Part shown: positions 6,475-14,740 of the stretch, in pieces
How positions within the stretch are numbered: the first letter of the stretch is position 1
How the letters are laid out: each line of letters begins with the position of its first letter
NCBI GenBank assembly: GCA_964440875.1
Contig: CAYTTS010000013.1
Span: 1-25,371, forward strand
DNA: 25,371 nucleotides
Source: JAAZDN01 sp964440875
GTDB taxonomy: Bacteria > Bacillota_I > Bacilli_A > Erysipelotrichales > Erysipelotrichaceae
Reading direction: 5' to 3'
Translations under genes and position numbers: made by a program
The notes under the pieces: model-generated
Database searches by the model: none
Seen by the model: the letters and a program-made list of their open reading frames with translations, nothing else
What the model was told of the DNA's origin: nothing

Positions 6475-8263
6475 TAAAAAAATTAAGTTAGATGCGAAAT
6501 TATGGAAAAAACTTTTAGCTATTTTAATGAGACAGAAAAAAATATTGATTAAGTGTTTTTTACTAATTACATTTACTGCACTTTTGGATGTACTATTTCC
6601 ACTAATTAATGCATATGCAATCGATACTTTAAGTTTAGATAGTTCAAGCCGCAGTGATTTTATAATCTTTATTATCATATCATTTGTCATCGTTCTTCTA
6701 TTTGGTTTAAGTGTTTACTTTTATATCCACTTTACTGGTATCATTGAAGCCGAATTTGCCTATGATTTAAGAGAGATGGCCTTTAATAAGGTTCAAAGTT
6801 TATCATTTTCATACTTTGATAAAAACTCGGAAGGTTGGATAATTTCCAGATTAACGAGTGATATTACCCGCATAACCGAGATTTTATCATGGGGAGTTAT
6901 CGATGCTGTTTATGGCTTAACGATGATTTTATTTATAAGTATCGTAATGTTACTTGTCAATGTTAAACTGGCACTGACAATCTTAATCATCGTTCCATTT
7001 TTAATCTCGATCTCAATGTACTTTCAAAAGAAAATATTAAAGTATCAAAGAAAAGTAAGAGCTGATAACTCAGAAGTTACAGCTGCCTTTGCTGAAAATA
7101 TCAATGGAGCAAAAACGATTAAAAGTTTAAATATTGAAGAAAAGATTAAAGATGACTTCATAATCACTACTAATAAGATGCGTAGATCATCACTAAGAGC
7201 AAACCTCTATTCAGCAATGTTTATTCCTTTTGTAATTTTATTAAGTGGAATTTCATCATCCTTATTACTATATTATGGTGGAAGTGATGTAATTACATTT
7301 GTTATTCCCTTTGGAACATTAGTCATCTTCACCAGTTATATAAATAGTTTCTTTCAACCTCTTAGAGAAGTAGCTCGCTTAATATCAGAGTTTCAAATGG
7401 CTCAAGCATCTGCGGAGCGGGTAATTCAGTTGTTGGTTGCTGAAAATGATGTTGTTGATAGTGATGAAGTTATTGAAAAATATGGAACGCTATTAAATCC
7501 TAAAGTAGAGAAGTATCCAAAACTAAAGGGTGATGTAGAATATCGTAATGTTGAATTTTATTATAATGAGAATGAGCCTGTACTTAAAGATTTTAATTTA
7601 AAAGTTCCCGCACAAACTACTGTTGCACTTGTTGGAGAGACAGGGAGTGGAAAGAGTACATTAATTAATCTAATATGTCGCTTTTATGAGCCAGTTAGCG
7701 GCAAAATCTTAATAGATGGTATAAATTATCAAGAACTATCACTTGGTGCACTTAGAGCTAATATAGGCTATGTTCTCCAAGCTCCACATCTCTTTAGTGG
7801 CTCAATTATTGATAATATACGTTATGGTAAACTTGATGCTAGTGATGAAGAAGTTATTGCGGCAGCTAAACGTGTTAATGCTCACGACTTTATTATGAGT
7901 TTTACTGATGGTTATAATAGTGATGTTGGTGAAGGTGGTTCAAGATTATCTACTGGTCAAAAGCAATTAATTTCATTCGCAAGGGCGATAATTAAGGATC
8001 CAAGTATTTATATTCTTGATGAGGCAACAGCATCAATTGATACTGAGACAGAACTAATAGTTCAAGAGGCAATATCAGATCTATTAAAAGATAAGACGAG
8101 TTTTATTGTTGCCCACCGTCTTTCAACGATTGTAAATAGTGATCTAATACTTGTAATTAAAAATGGTGAGATTGTTGAATCTGGTAAACATCAAGAATTA
8201 TTAGATGAAAAAGGCTACTACTATCGTTTGTATACAAATCAGTTTAAAAGTAAGATTACTTAG
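6467..8263 (+). CDS. Heterodimeric ABC exporter, catalytic-site subunit (BmrD/LmrD/TM288-like)
   Basis: The second half-transporter, also 598 residues, has an N-terminal six-helix domain and a C-terminal nucleotide-binding domain. Walker A GETGSGKST is at 390-398, the Q-loop LQAPH follows, the signature is the non-canonical LSTGQ (494-498), Walker B ends DE (518-519), and the switch is His550. So this subunit supplies the catalytic Glu and His, and its weaker signature faces the partner's degenerate site. The complementary defects are good evidence that the two proteins work as a heterodimer. ATG 6467 overlaps the end of the first gene by eight bases (ATGGATGA), with GAGG at 6451-6454 upstream. 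There is no terminator after the gene. Confidence 0.93.
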   Translation: MDDKKIKLDAKLWKKLLAILMRQKKILIKCFLLITFTALLDVLFPLINAYAIDTLSLDSSSRSDFIIFIIISFVIVLLFGLSVYFYIHFTGIIEAEFAYDLREMAFNKVQSLSFSYFDKNSEGWIISRLTSDITRITEILSWGVIDAVYGLTMILFISIVMLLVNVKLALTILIIVPFLISISMYFQKKILKYQRKVRADNSEVTAAFAENINGAKTIKSLNIEEKIKDDFIITTNKMRRSSLRANLYSAMFIPFVILLSGISSSLLLYYGGSDVITFVIPFGTLVIFTSYINSFFQPLREVARLISEFQMAQASAERVIQLLVAENDVVDSDEVIEKYGTLLNPKVEKYPKLKGDVEYRNVEFYYNENEPVLKDFNLKVPAQTTVALVGETGSGKSTLINLICRFYEPVSGKILIDGINYQELSLGALRANIGYVLQAPHLFSGSIIDNIRYGKLDASDEEVIAAAKRVNAHDFIMSFTDGYNSDVGEGGSRLSTGQKQLISFARAIIKDPSIYILDEATASIDTETELIVQEAISDLLKDKTSFIVAHRLSTIVNSDLILVIKNGEIVESGKHQELLDEKGYYYRLYTNQFKSKIT

Positions 8264-8267
8264 AAGA

Positions 8268-8276
8268 TGCTATAAT
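8268..8276 (+). promoter_or_regulatory. Extended -10 promoter of the dUTPase gene
   Basis: TGCTATAAT at 8268-8276 is a perfect extended -10, between the exporter stop codon and the ribosome binding site AAGGAG (8286-8291). No -35 is evident. The leader would be about 15 bases. Confidence 0.6.
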
Positions 8277-8297
8277 AATTAAAAAAAGGAGATAGAG

Positions 8298-8780
8298 ATG
8301 ATAAATCAATTATATGAAATTCAATATGAATTAAATGATAGAATTTTAAAGGAACACAATTTAGTAGAGGAAGAATTACTAAATGATCGCTTTTTAGCAT
8401 TTTTTGTTGAACTTGGTGAACTTGCTAATGAGACAAGATGCTTTAAATACTGGAGCTTAAAAGGGCCATCAGAAAAAGAAGTAATAATGGAAGAGTTTAG
8501 TGATGGTATTCACTTCTTATTAACGATTGGTCTAACATTAGATCGTCCACACTTAGAGTTTTATCAACAAGAAAGTGACCAAAGTTTAACGGAGTTATTC
8601 TTATCAATATACAATGATGCAAATATTGTAAGATCTTTAGGATCGAAATTTGTATATGTGAGAATGTTTAATACATTTATGTTAATCGCCAAAGCCTTAG
8701 ACTTTAATGAAGAAGATGTATATAACAGTTACATGAGAAAAAATAAAATAAACCATCAAAGACAAGATGATGGATATTAA
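8298..8780 (+). CDS. Dimeric all-alpha dUTPase (dUTPase_2 family)
   Basis: This enzyme hydrolyses dUTP (often also dUDP or dCTP in the family) to the monophosphate, keeping uracil out of DNA and feeding dTMP synthesis. At 160 residues it is all-alpha and belongs to the MazG-related superfamily. The metal-binding pairs are E38-x-x-E41 in VELGELANE and E66-x-x-D69 in EEFSDGIHF. CFKYWS at 48-53 and the C-terminal phrase KNKINHQRQDDGY, which closes over the nucleotide, are both typical. Start ATG 8298 has AAGGAG six bases upstream. The dCMP deaminase at 12660 makes dUMP by another route to the same pool. The end overlaps the next gene. Confidence 0.9.
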   Translation: MINQLYEIQYELNDRILKEHNLVEEELLNDRFLAFFVELGELANETRCFKYWSLKGPSEKEVIMEEFSDGIHFLLTIGLTLDRPHLEFYQQESDQSLTELFLSIYNDANIVRSLGSKFVYVRMFNTFMLIAKALDFNEEDVYNSYMRKNKINHQRQDDGY

Positions 8781-9945
8781 ACAAGAATTACTTGAAATAA
8801 TAGATATTATTGAAAAAGAAGGCTATCAGGCATATATTGTTGGAGGCTATACACGTGATAAACTATTGTATAAGGTTAGCAATGATTACGATATAACGAC
8901 TAATATGCCACTTAATAAACTAGCTCATCACTTTGAGATAGTAAATAGTCAAAGTCTTGATACTAACATAGAAACTGATGTTTTAGTCTTAGTATATATT
9001 AAGTATAAAGGTTTAAAGATTGAAGTAAGTCGATTACGTGAAGAGTTTTATGATGAGAAGTTTAACTTAGATAAAATAATTTTTACAGATGATTTAGCTA
9101 AAGATTCACTACGCCGTGATTTTACGATTAATTCAATTTACTATCAAGAAGATTTTATTGACTTACATAATGCTAAAGCGGATATTGAAAATCGCTTAAT
9201 TAGAACGATTAAAGATCCTCAGATTAGTTTTAAGGAAGATTACAAACGTATCCTTAGGGCAATTAGATTTATGGTAACACTTAATTTTCAGATAGAGGCT
9301 AATACTAAGTTAGCCATCTTAGATAACTATCAATTAATAGATATTGAGCTTACTGAAAATGCTAGTGAGATTAAAAAAATCTTTAAAGCTAAATATTTTA
9401 ATGAAGCTTATGAAGAATTTAAAGAAGTGTTTGATTATCTAGGTTTTAGCGAGAATGATAAATTAATCAAAGATCGCTCAATACTAAGTACTGATTTACT
9501 GTTATTAGCGGATTTAGTATTTAATCATGAGCTTAGCTATGATAATTCATTAATTAAACAGATGAATTTCACAATAAAAGATAAGAAGTTTATTCTGAAA
9601 ATTAAAGCAATAGTAAGAGAGCTATTATTTCCACTAAGTGATACAGACGTAACGATGTTATTTCTTGCTTATGGAAAGACGGTTATGAATAAGGTATATG
9701 ATATTTGTAATACTCTTAAATTAGTTAACGATTTAAACTTACAACATATTAAAAAGATTAGTGTTGTAGGATACTTACGTATTGATCAAGTTAATATTGT
9801 TTTAGCTGATATTAGTGACTCTTATACGATTAAACAAAAGTACGCAATAATTAAAGATATTCAAAAATTAATTATTAAAGATCAATTAAGAAATGATCGC
9901 CAAGAGATTTTATTATTTATTCAAAATAACTATCGAAGTATTTAA
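8767..9945 (+). CDS. CCA-adding / poly(A) polymerase family tRNA nucleotidyltransferase
   Basis: This is a class II nucleotidyltransferase of 392 residues, the usual size for Bacillota CCA enzymes. The N-terminal head has GGYTRD at 26-31, the catalytic pair D40-x-D42 within NDYDIT, a likely third carboxylate in IEVSRLR near 86, and RRDFTIN at 116-122. RILRAIRF follows near 160. The tail is divergent and no HD domain is visible. The role is to add or repair the CCA end of tRNAs; note that the tRNA-Arg in this window encodes its own CCA, so repair may be the main task for such tRNAs. The start may be ATG 8767 or ATG 8770. Neither has a clear ribosome binding site, and the 14-base overlap with the dUTPase gene suggests coupled translation. 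Confidence 0.87.
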   Translation: MMDIKQELLEIIDIIEKEGYQAYIVGGYTRDKLLYKVSNDYDITTNMPLNKLAHHFEIVNSQSLDTNIETDVLVLVYIKYKGLKIEVSRLREEFYDEKFNLDKIIFTDDLAKDSLRRDFTINSIYYQEDFIDLHNAKADIENRLIRTIKDPQISFKEDYKRILRAIRFMVTLNFQIEANTKLAILDNYQLIDIELTENASEIKKIFKAKYFNEAYEEFKEVFDYLGFSENDKLIKDRSILSTDLLLLADLVFNHELSYDNSLIKQMNFTIKDKKFILKIKAIVRELLFPLSDTDVTMLFLAYGKTVMNKVYDICNTLKLVNDLNLQHIKKISVVGYLRIDQVNIVLADISDSYTIKQKYAIIKDIQKLIIKDQLRNDRQEILLFIQNNYRSI

Positions 9946-9966
9946 GGGCAGAAAACTGCTCTTTTT
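9944..9966 (+). terminator. Rho-independent terminator after the nucleotidyltransferase gene
   Basis: The stem AAGGGCAG (9944-9951) pairs with CTGCTCTT (9956-9963) around an AAAA loop, with one G-U pair, and merges with the T-run at 9962-9966. It begins within the stop codon of the gene. Confidence 0.8.
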
Positions 9967-10012
9967 ACTTCTAAAAAATCTTGTGTAAGACCTTACTTAT
10001 AGTAGTGAAATA

Positions 10013-10021
10013 TGGTAAAAT
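10013..10021 (+). promoter_or_regulatory. Extended -10 promoter of the lspA operon
   Basis: TGGTAAAAT (10013-10021) is an extended -10 after the terminator at 9944-9966, so lspA needs a promoter here. The -35 is weak. A perfect small inverted repeat GTAAG-AC-CTTAC (9985-9996) lies 16 bases upstream of this element. Confidence 0.45.
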
Positions 10022-10045
10022 TAGATAATGAGTGTGAGGTAATTT

Positions 10046-10504
10046 ATGAAGAAAAATGATTTATTAGTTTTAATAAGTGTCATAATATTAGACCAATTAA
10101 CTAAATTTTGGGTCTTTTCCTATGATTCGTTAAGAATAGAAGTTATTAAAGACTTCTTTTATATTGGACAAGTTAAAAATAGTGGTGCAGCCTGGGGTAT
10201 ATTGTCAGGTAATATGATAATCTTTTATATTATCACGATAATTGCTATTTATTATATTTACGATATTTATCGTAAAAGTTATGATCGTGCAGCATACTTT
10301 AGATTTGCCTTAATGCTTGCCTTAGGTGGAGCAATTGGTAACTTTATTGATCGATTAGCATTTTCGTATGTGCGTGATTTTATTGATGTATATATATTTA
10401 CTTATGACTTTCCACTTTTTAATATTGCGGATAGTGCATTGGTAGTTGGGGTAATCTTAATTATATTTTATGCAATTAAGAATCCTTCGGAGGATATTTT
10501 ATGA
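10046..10504 (+). CDS. lspA: Lipoprotein signal peptidase (signal peptidase II)
   Basis: LspA is an aspartyl protease of the cytoplasmic membrane that cuts prolipoproteins before the lipidated Cys; the lipoprotein at 3025 would be a substrate. The protein is 152 residues with four membrane helices. NSGAAWG is at 45-51, GNFIDR at 98-103, the first catalytic Asp at 111 in VRDF and the second at 129 in FNIADS; the spacing from Asn99 fits structures of the family. ATG 10046 follows GAGGT (10036-10040). The stop overlaps the next gene by four bases (ATGA), and the lspA-rluD pairing is common in Bacillota. Confidence 0.96.
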   Translation: MKKNDLLVLISVIILDQLTKFWVFSYDSLRIEVIKDFFYIGQVKNSGAAWGILSGNMIIFYIITIIAIYYIYDIYRKSYDRAAYFRFALMLALGGAIGNFIDRLAFSYVRDFIDVYIFTYDFPLFNIADSALVVGVILIIFYAIKNPSEDIL

Positions 10505-11397
10505 GAGAATTAGTTTATGATAGAGAAGAAAATTTAAGAGTTGACGTTTATATTAGCGAGTATGTCGATGATATATCAAGATCAGAAATACAAAGAATGT
10601 TAAAGAGTGGCGAAATTTTAGTTAATGATAAGATCGTTAAACCAAGTTATCGTTTAGAACTAGATGATCATATCTTTATAAGTGAAATAGTTGAAGAAGA
10701 TAAAAGGGTAGTACCTATTGATTATGACTTAGAAGTCGTATATGAAGATGATGATTTAATTATTGTTAATAAACCACAGGGTATTGTAGTTTATCCAGGT
10801 GCAGGTAAAGAGGAAATTAGTGTTGTCGCAGCTTTACTTGGAAGTGGTGTTAAATTATATGAAACTGAGGATGTTGAGCGTATTGGTGTTGTCCACAGAC
10901 TTGATAAGGATACCTCTGGTTTAATCGTATTAAGTAAGAGTGAAGTAGCGCATAATGCTTTATTAAAACTCTTTAAAGAACGTGATATTACTCGTAAGTA
11001 CTATGCTTTAGTCGATGGTGATGTAATCCATGATTATGGGACAATTGACGCACCTATTGGCCGTGATGAGCATAATAGAACGAAGATGAGTATTACTAGT
11101 GATGGAAGAGAAGCTAAAACATTCTTTAAAGTTAAAGAAAGATATGATGGCTTTACCTTATTAGAGTGTGAACTACATAGTGGTAGAACCCACCAAATTA
11201 GAGTTCATATGCAATATATTAAACATCCAATTATTGGAGATCCAATATATCGTAAAAAAACTAAACTTAAATCAGATAAATTAATGTTACAAAGTTATAA
11301 TCTTAAGTTTATACATCCAGTTAGTAATGAAGAGATGGAATTTACACTTCCATTAAGAAGTGATTTTGAAGAGCTAATTAGTAAAGGAAGTAATTAG
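10501..11397 (+). CDS. RluA/RluD-family 23S rRNA pseudouridine synthase
   Basis: The 298-residue enzyme converts uridines in RNA, most likely 23S rRNA, to pseudouridine. Residues about 12-60 form an S4 RNA-binding domain (SRSEIQRMLKSGEILVN). The catalytic domain follows, with NKPQGIVVYPG at 90-100 and HRLDKDTSG at 132-140, where Asp135 is the nucleophile. SGRTHQIRVHM, typical of the family, lies near 226. The order lspA-rluD matches Bacillus lspA-ylyB. A GGAGG site lies within the end of lspA, and the start overlaps its stop by four bases. The exact target position cannot be read from the sequence, so I give no symbol. Confidence 0.93.
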   Translation: MRELVYDREENLRVDVYISEYVDDISRSEIQRMLKSGEILVNDKIVKPSYRLELDDHIFISEIVEEDKRVVPIDYDLEVVYEDDDLIIVNKPQGIVVYPGAGKEEISVVAALLGSGVKLYETEDVERIGVVHRLDKDTSGLIVLSKSEVAHNALLKLFKERDITRKYYALVDGDVIHDYGTIDAPIGRDEHNRTKMSITSDGREAKTFFKVKERYDGFTLLECELHSGRTHQIRVHMQYIKHPIIGDPIYRKKTKLKSDKLMLQSYNLKFIHPVSNEEMEFTLPLRSDFEELISKGSN

Positions 11398-12663
11398 ATG
11401 ATTGAAAAAAATATAGAAATACTAGATACAGTTTACTTTTTAGTAAGCCGTTATGGTTATGAACAAGTAAAATTAAGTCCTCATGATAAAGACTTTTATT
11501 TGTTTAATAGTAAAGCTAAACAGTTTTCACTAATTAGACTAACTACTAATTATATCTACGATTATAAAGAGAGTAAAGATGCAATCTTAAAGAAGGCGGA
11601 GCAAGTAGGAAATTTATTTAACACAAAAGTAAATTTACTAAATATTCACTTCACTGATGAAGAAGGCGACCTCTTCTTTGAACCAGGATATTATCAAGCA
11701 ATTATGAATCGTAATTTTATCTCACCAATACTAATAAAAGAGTTTCCAAGTATTAATGGAGCGCTTCTACCTTTATCAAGTGATTTAAAAGCTGACTTAG
11801 ATAATCGTCACGAGCGATTTAAAGAATTAAATAAACAACGATTTGAAAAGATGATCGTTAAACAAAAAGAGAAGAAACCATTTAAATTAAAATTAGTACA
11901 TATTATTATAGCTTTAAATGTCTTAATGTATATTGCCGGCTACTTTGTGGCACTTATGACGAATACGAGTTTCAGTATGGTCTTTATGGGAGCCTTATAT
12001 AAACCCTTAGTATATGGTGCCAATGAATGGTGGCGTATAATTACGAGTGGCTTTATTCATGCCGACTTTTTACACATATTAGTTAATATGATTGCGCTAC
12101 TTCAATTAGGTACATTAGTTGAAGAAGTATATGGAAAAAAACAAATGGCCTTCATCTATACTGCTGGTCTACTTAGTTCATCATTGATGGCTCTAACTAA
12201 CCAAAGTCCTGAATACTTAACAATTGGGGCAAGTGGAGCAATCTTTGCCTTATTAGGGGCAGTTATTGTTTATTTATTTTCATCGGGCTTATTTAAAATT
12301 AAAGGTATTAGAACACAAATTGTTAGAACACTAATGGTTAACTTCTTAATTAGTTTAATACCTGGAGTTAGTTTCTACGGTCACTTAGGTGGTTTACTTG
12401 GTGGATCGGTTGCTGCATTGGCAGTAAATAAAGCTACTTCAGTAAAGAGTGCTGTTATGCCATCAATAATAAGTCTAGCAATGATTATAGTCGGTTTATT
12501 TTCGTACGCGATGTTTATTGATGACAATCTTTATCCATTAAATAGAGACTTAGATCGTCTTGTCGTAGTTGGTTATTATAAACTTGGCATGGAAAAACGT
12601 GCTGAGAAATTAGTTGATATGTATACAATTTACTATCAAGAAATAGGAGAAGACTTTCAATGA
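11398..12663 (+). CDS. Rhomboid-family intramembrane serine protease (GluP/YqgP-like)
   Basis: This 421-residue membrane protein has a soluble N-terminal domain of about 160 residues followed by the rhomboid core. The core shows EWWRIITSGFIHADFLH, NMIAL in the second helix, the catalytic Ser279 in GASG and the catalytic His329 in YGHLGG, so the dyad is intact. A seventh helix near 350-375 and a short C-terminal tail follow. The cytosolic N-terminal domain and extra helix resemble Bacillus YqgP/GluP, which is involved in membrane protein quality control and magnesium transporter turnover; the TPR region of YqgP is missing or very short here. ATG 11398 directly abuts the preceding stop, with AAAGGAAG upstream. 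It overlaps the deaminase gene by four bases. Substrate unknown. Confidence 0.92.
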   Translation: MIEKNIEILDTVYFLVSRYGYEQVKLSPHDKDFYLFNSKAKQFSLIRLTTNYIYDYKESKDAILKKAEQVGNLFNTKVNLLNIHFTDEEGDLFFEPGYYQAIMNRNFISPILIKEFPSINGALLPLSSDLKADLDNRHERFKELNKQRFEKMIVKQKEKKPFKLKLVHIIIALNVLMYIAGYFVALMTNTSFSMVFMGALYKPLVYGANEWWRIITSGFIHADFLHILVNMIALLQLGTLVEEVYGKKQMAFIYTAGLLSSSLMALTNQSPEYLTIGASGAIFALLGAVIVYLFSSGLFKIKGIRTQIVRTLMVNFLISLIPGVSFYGHLGGLLGGSVAALAVNKATSVKSAVMPSIISLAMIIVGLFSYAMFIDDNLYPLNRDLDRLVVVGYYKLGMEKRAEKLVDMYTIYYQEIGEDFQ

Positions 12664-13136
12664 AAAGACAAACAGTATTAACATGGGAAGAGTACTTTAT
12701 GTCAGTTGCCCATTTATCAGCCTTAAGATCTAAAGATCCAAATACTCAAGTAGGGGCATGTATTGTTAATGATGATAATATTATTGTTGGTATGGGCTAT
12801 AATGGACTTCCAAAGGGTTGTAGTGATGATGAATTCCCTTGGGGTAATGTTGGAGAAACACTTGATACTAAGTATGCTTTTGTTGTCCATGCAGAGCTTA
12901 ATGCTATTTTAAATAGTTATACATCATTAAAAGGTTGTACAATTTATGTATCTTTATTTCCATGTAATGAATGTGCTAAGGCAATTATTCAAAGTGGTAT
13001 TACTAAAATAATTTATGAAGATGATAAATATGCTCATACTGATGCTGTTAAGGCGAGTAAGCGCATGTTAAAAGCTGCCGGAGTTACACTCAAGCAGCTT
13101 GATAAGAAAATTAATGTTAATGTAAGTATTACTTAA
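12660..13136 (+). CDS. Zinc-dependent dCMP deaminase (ComEB-like)
   Basis: This cytosolic enzyme of 158 residues converts dCMP to dUMP, the substrate of thymidylate synthase. The zinc-binding motif is His77-Ala-Glu79, with Glu79 as proton shuttle, and Pro101-Cys102-x-x-Cys105. DPNTQVGACIV near 26-36 and GYNGLPKGCSDD near 46-57 are typical of deoxycytidylate deaminases, in which the insert contributes to nucleotide binding and to regulation by dCTP/dTTP. The ATGA overlap with the rhomboid gene and AGGAGA upstream suggest coupled translation. It pairs functionally with the dUTPase at 8298. The end overlaps the convergent rnhC gene by eight bases. Confidence 0.93.
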   Translation: MKRQTVLTWEEYFMSVAHLSALRSKDPNTQVGACIVNDDNIIVGMGYNGLPKGCSDDEFPWGNVGETLDTKYAFVVHAELNAILNSYTSLKGCTIYVSLFPCNECAKAIIQSGITKIIYEDDKYAHTDAVKASKRMLKAAGVTLKQLDKKINVNVSIT

Positions 13137-13968
13137 GTCGCTTCGTATTAGCGAAGTGTACTTTAGCAACATTATTTAACTCAGACATTGAATACTGGTT
13201 GACAAACTCTTGTGCAGAGTCGTCGACCTTTTTATTTGCGCCTGATAAGAAATGAAAATTATAATGTTTTGACATTTGAATTAATGCTTGATTAAAAGCA
13301 TAACGGGCAATAATACTTGCAATAGCAACTGATAAATACTTACCTTCAGCTTTTGTTTCAAACCTTAACTTATTAAAGACTTCTTTTTCATTATTTAAAT
13401 AATTATAATATGTCTTCTCTGGGGCAAACTGATCGATAACAGTTAACTTAGGTAGACTAACTTGTTTATTTAAATTAACGAAAGCTTGATTATGTAGTAT
13501 AGCCTTCATTTTATTTTGATTAATAGATTTTTGTAATTGATTATACTTAGGATTATCTAAAATTAATAATGAGTGCTTAACATTTTCTCTTAAAAATGGA
13601 GCAATTTCATTAATATAATCATCTGTGATTACTTTTGAATCATCTAAGTTTAAATGTTTAATCTTATTATAAGTCTCTTCATCTAAATAGGCTGCACAAA
13701 CACATATTGGTCCAAAGTAGGAACCATTACCTGTCTCATCAGATCCAGCTTGAGGAAGAGTTAATGGAGCCTTATAATATTCAGCAAGTGCTAAAGCACG
13801 TGCTCCTTGAAAAACGACTTTCTTACTATTGTAAATTGTTATATTTAATTGGGGTTCACTCACCCTGAAATTAGCATACTGAGGGGGCATTACATCATTA
13901 AACTTACTTAATGACTCCTTTAGTTGTGCTATTTGCTCATCACTTAATGTTAAAGATACTATATTCAT
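13129..13968 (-). CDS. rnhC: Ribonuclease HIII
   Basis: RNase HIII cuts the RNA strand of RNA-DNA hybrids. The 279-residue protein has the N-terminal TBP-like substrate-binding domain (about 1-70), which separates HIII from HII, followed by the catalytic fold: GSDETGNGSYFGP with acidic residues Asp77 and Glu78, DDSK near 109-112, and VIDQF with Asp179. KAEGKYLSVAIASIIARYAF closes the core. ATG 13968 has AGAGGTG five bases upstream. Gene order rnhC then cvpA then mutS2 is also seen in Bacillus, but here rnhC is divergent from cvpA, and zapA and polX are absent. Its 3' end overlaps the dCMP deaminase gene tail to tail. Confidence 0.95.
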   Translation of the reverse strand: MNIVSLTLSDEQIAQLKESLSKFNDVMPPQYANFRVSEPQLNITIYNSKKVVFQGARALALAEYYKAPLTLPQAGSDETGNGSYFGPICVCAAYLDEETYNKIKHLNLDDSKVITDDYINEIAPFLRENVKHSLLILDNPKYNQLQKSINQNKMKAILHNQAFVNLNKQVSLPKLTVIDQFAPEKTYYNYLNNEKEVFNKLRFETKAEGKYLSVAIASIIARYAFNQALIQMSKHYNFHFLSGANKKVDDSAQEFVNQYSMSELNNVAKVHFANTKRLK

Positions 13969-14020
13969 AAAAACACCTCTTTACTATCTTACTACAACTT
14001 AGCTTAAATAATAAGTCTTG

Positions 14021-14049
14021 TTGCAAATAAAGTGTTTTTCAACTAAAAT
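14021..14049 (+). promoter_or_regulatory. Promoter of the cvpA-mutS2 operon
   Basis: TTGCAA (14021-14026) and TAAAAT (14044-14049) are 17 bases apart. Transcription would begin near 14056, at the ribosome binding site AGGTG (14056-14060). It lies in the 97-base gap between the divergent rnhC and cvpA genes. Confidence 0.65.
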
Positions 14050-14065
14050 ATCTCTAGGTGATTAG

Positions 14066-14740
14066 ATGATTTTATTTAACGATTCAACATTTATTTTAAA
14101 CGCTATAATAATTGTAGTTTTAATATTTTGTATATATAGAGGTTATTCTAAAGGAATGATTAATCAGTTTTTCAATATTTTTACTTTAGTTGCTGCTGTG
14201 GCAATATCATGGTTTTTATATGTACCATTTGGCAAGCTTTTTGCAATTACGCCAAAAACACTTGTCCCATTTCAAGGGAGTATTTTAGATAGTTTTTTCT
14301 ATGAGAAAATCAATAGTTATATTTGGTTTATTATTTTATTTATTATCGCTTATATCTTCTTGAAGTTTTTAAAGGTTATCTTTAACGTTATTGCGCAGGT
14401 TCCAGGAATAAGCCACATTAATCAGTTTTTAGGTATTTTCTTTGGATTAATTAACTTTACGCTAATTAGTTTTCTAATGATTTATCTTTTATCATTTCCA
14501 GTCTTTACTAATGGAGTAAATTTAATTGAACATTCACTACTTAAGCCTGTCGTAGAAACATCAAACTTAGTAATACCAAATCTTGCGGAAAGATTACATG
14601 AGTTTGAAGCTTTTAATACTTTAGTAAAAGATCCAAAACAGGCGAGTGTTGAAGATGTTGAAAACATGCGTAAGTTTTTAGAGAAAAATAATGTTTCAAT
14701 GGAAAACATTAATAAATTTATTGGAGAATTAGGTAAATGA
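14066..14740 (+). CDS. CvpA family membrane protein
   Basis: This 224-residue protein has four predicted membrane segments (about 9-27, 31-50, 84-107 and 125-150). The pattern IYRGYSKGMINQ after the first helix, and a hydrophilic C-terminal tail of about 70 residues, fit the CvpA (colicin V production) family. The Bacillus counterpart YshB lies near mutSB, which supports the call. The molecular role of these proteins in Bacillota is not known. The gene follows a good promoter with a very short leader and overlaps mutS2 by four bases, so the two are co-translated. Confidence 0.83.
   Translation: MILFNDSTFILNAIIIVVLIFCIYRGYSKGMINQFFNIFTLVAAVAISWFLYVPFGKLFAITPKTLVPFQGSILDSFFYEKINSYIWFIILFIIAYIFLKFLKVIFNVIAQVPGISHINQFLGIFFGLINFTLISFLMIYLLSFPVFTNGVNLIEHSLLKPVVETSNLVIPNLAERLHEFEAFNTLVKDPKQASVEDVENMRKFLEKNNVSMENINKFIGELGK

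Noticed and set aside
9985..9996. Palindrome GTAAG-AC-CTTAC upstream of lspA as an operator
   Set aside because: It is only five bases per arm in AT-rich DNA, not repeated elsewhere in the window, and no regulator is nearby.
13138..13153. Hairpin at the convergent gene ends as a bidirectional terminator
   Set aside because: The stem is short, includes a G-U pair, has no T-run on either strand, and lies inside the rnhC coding end.
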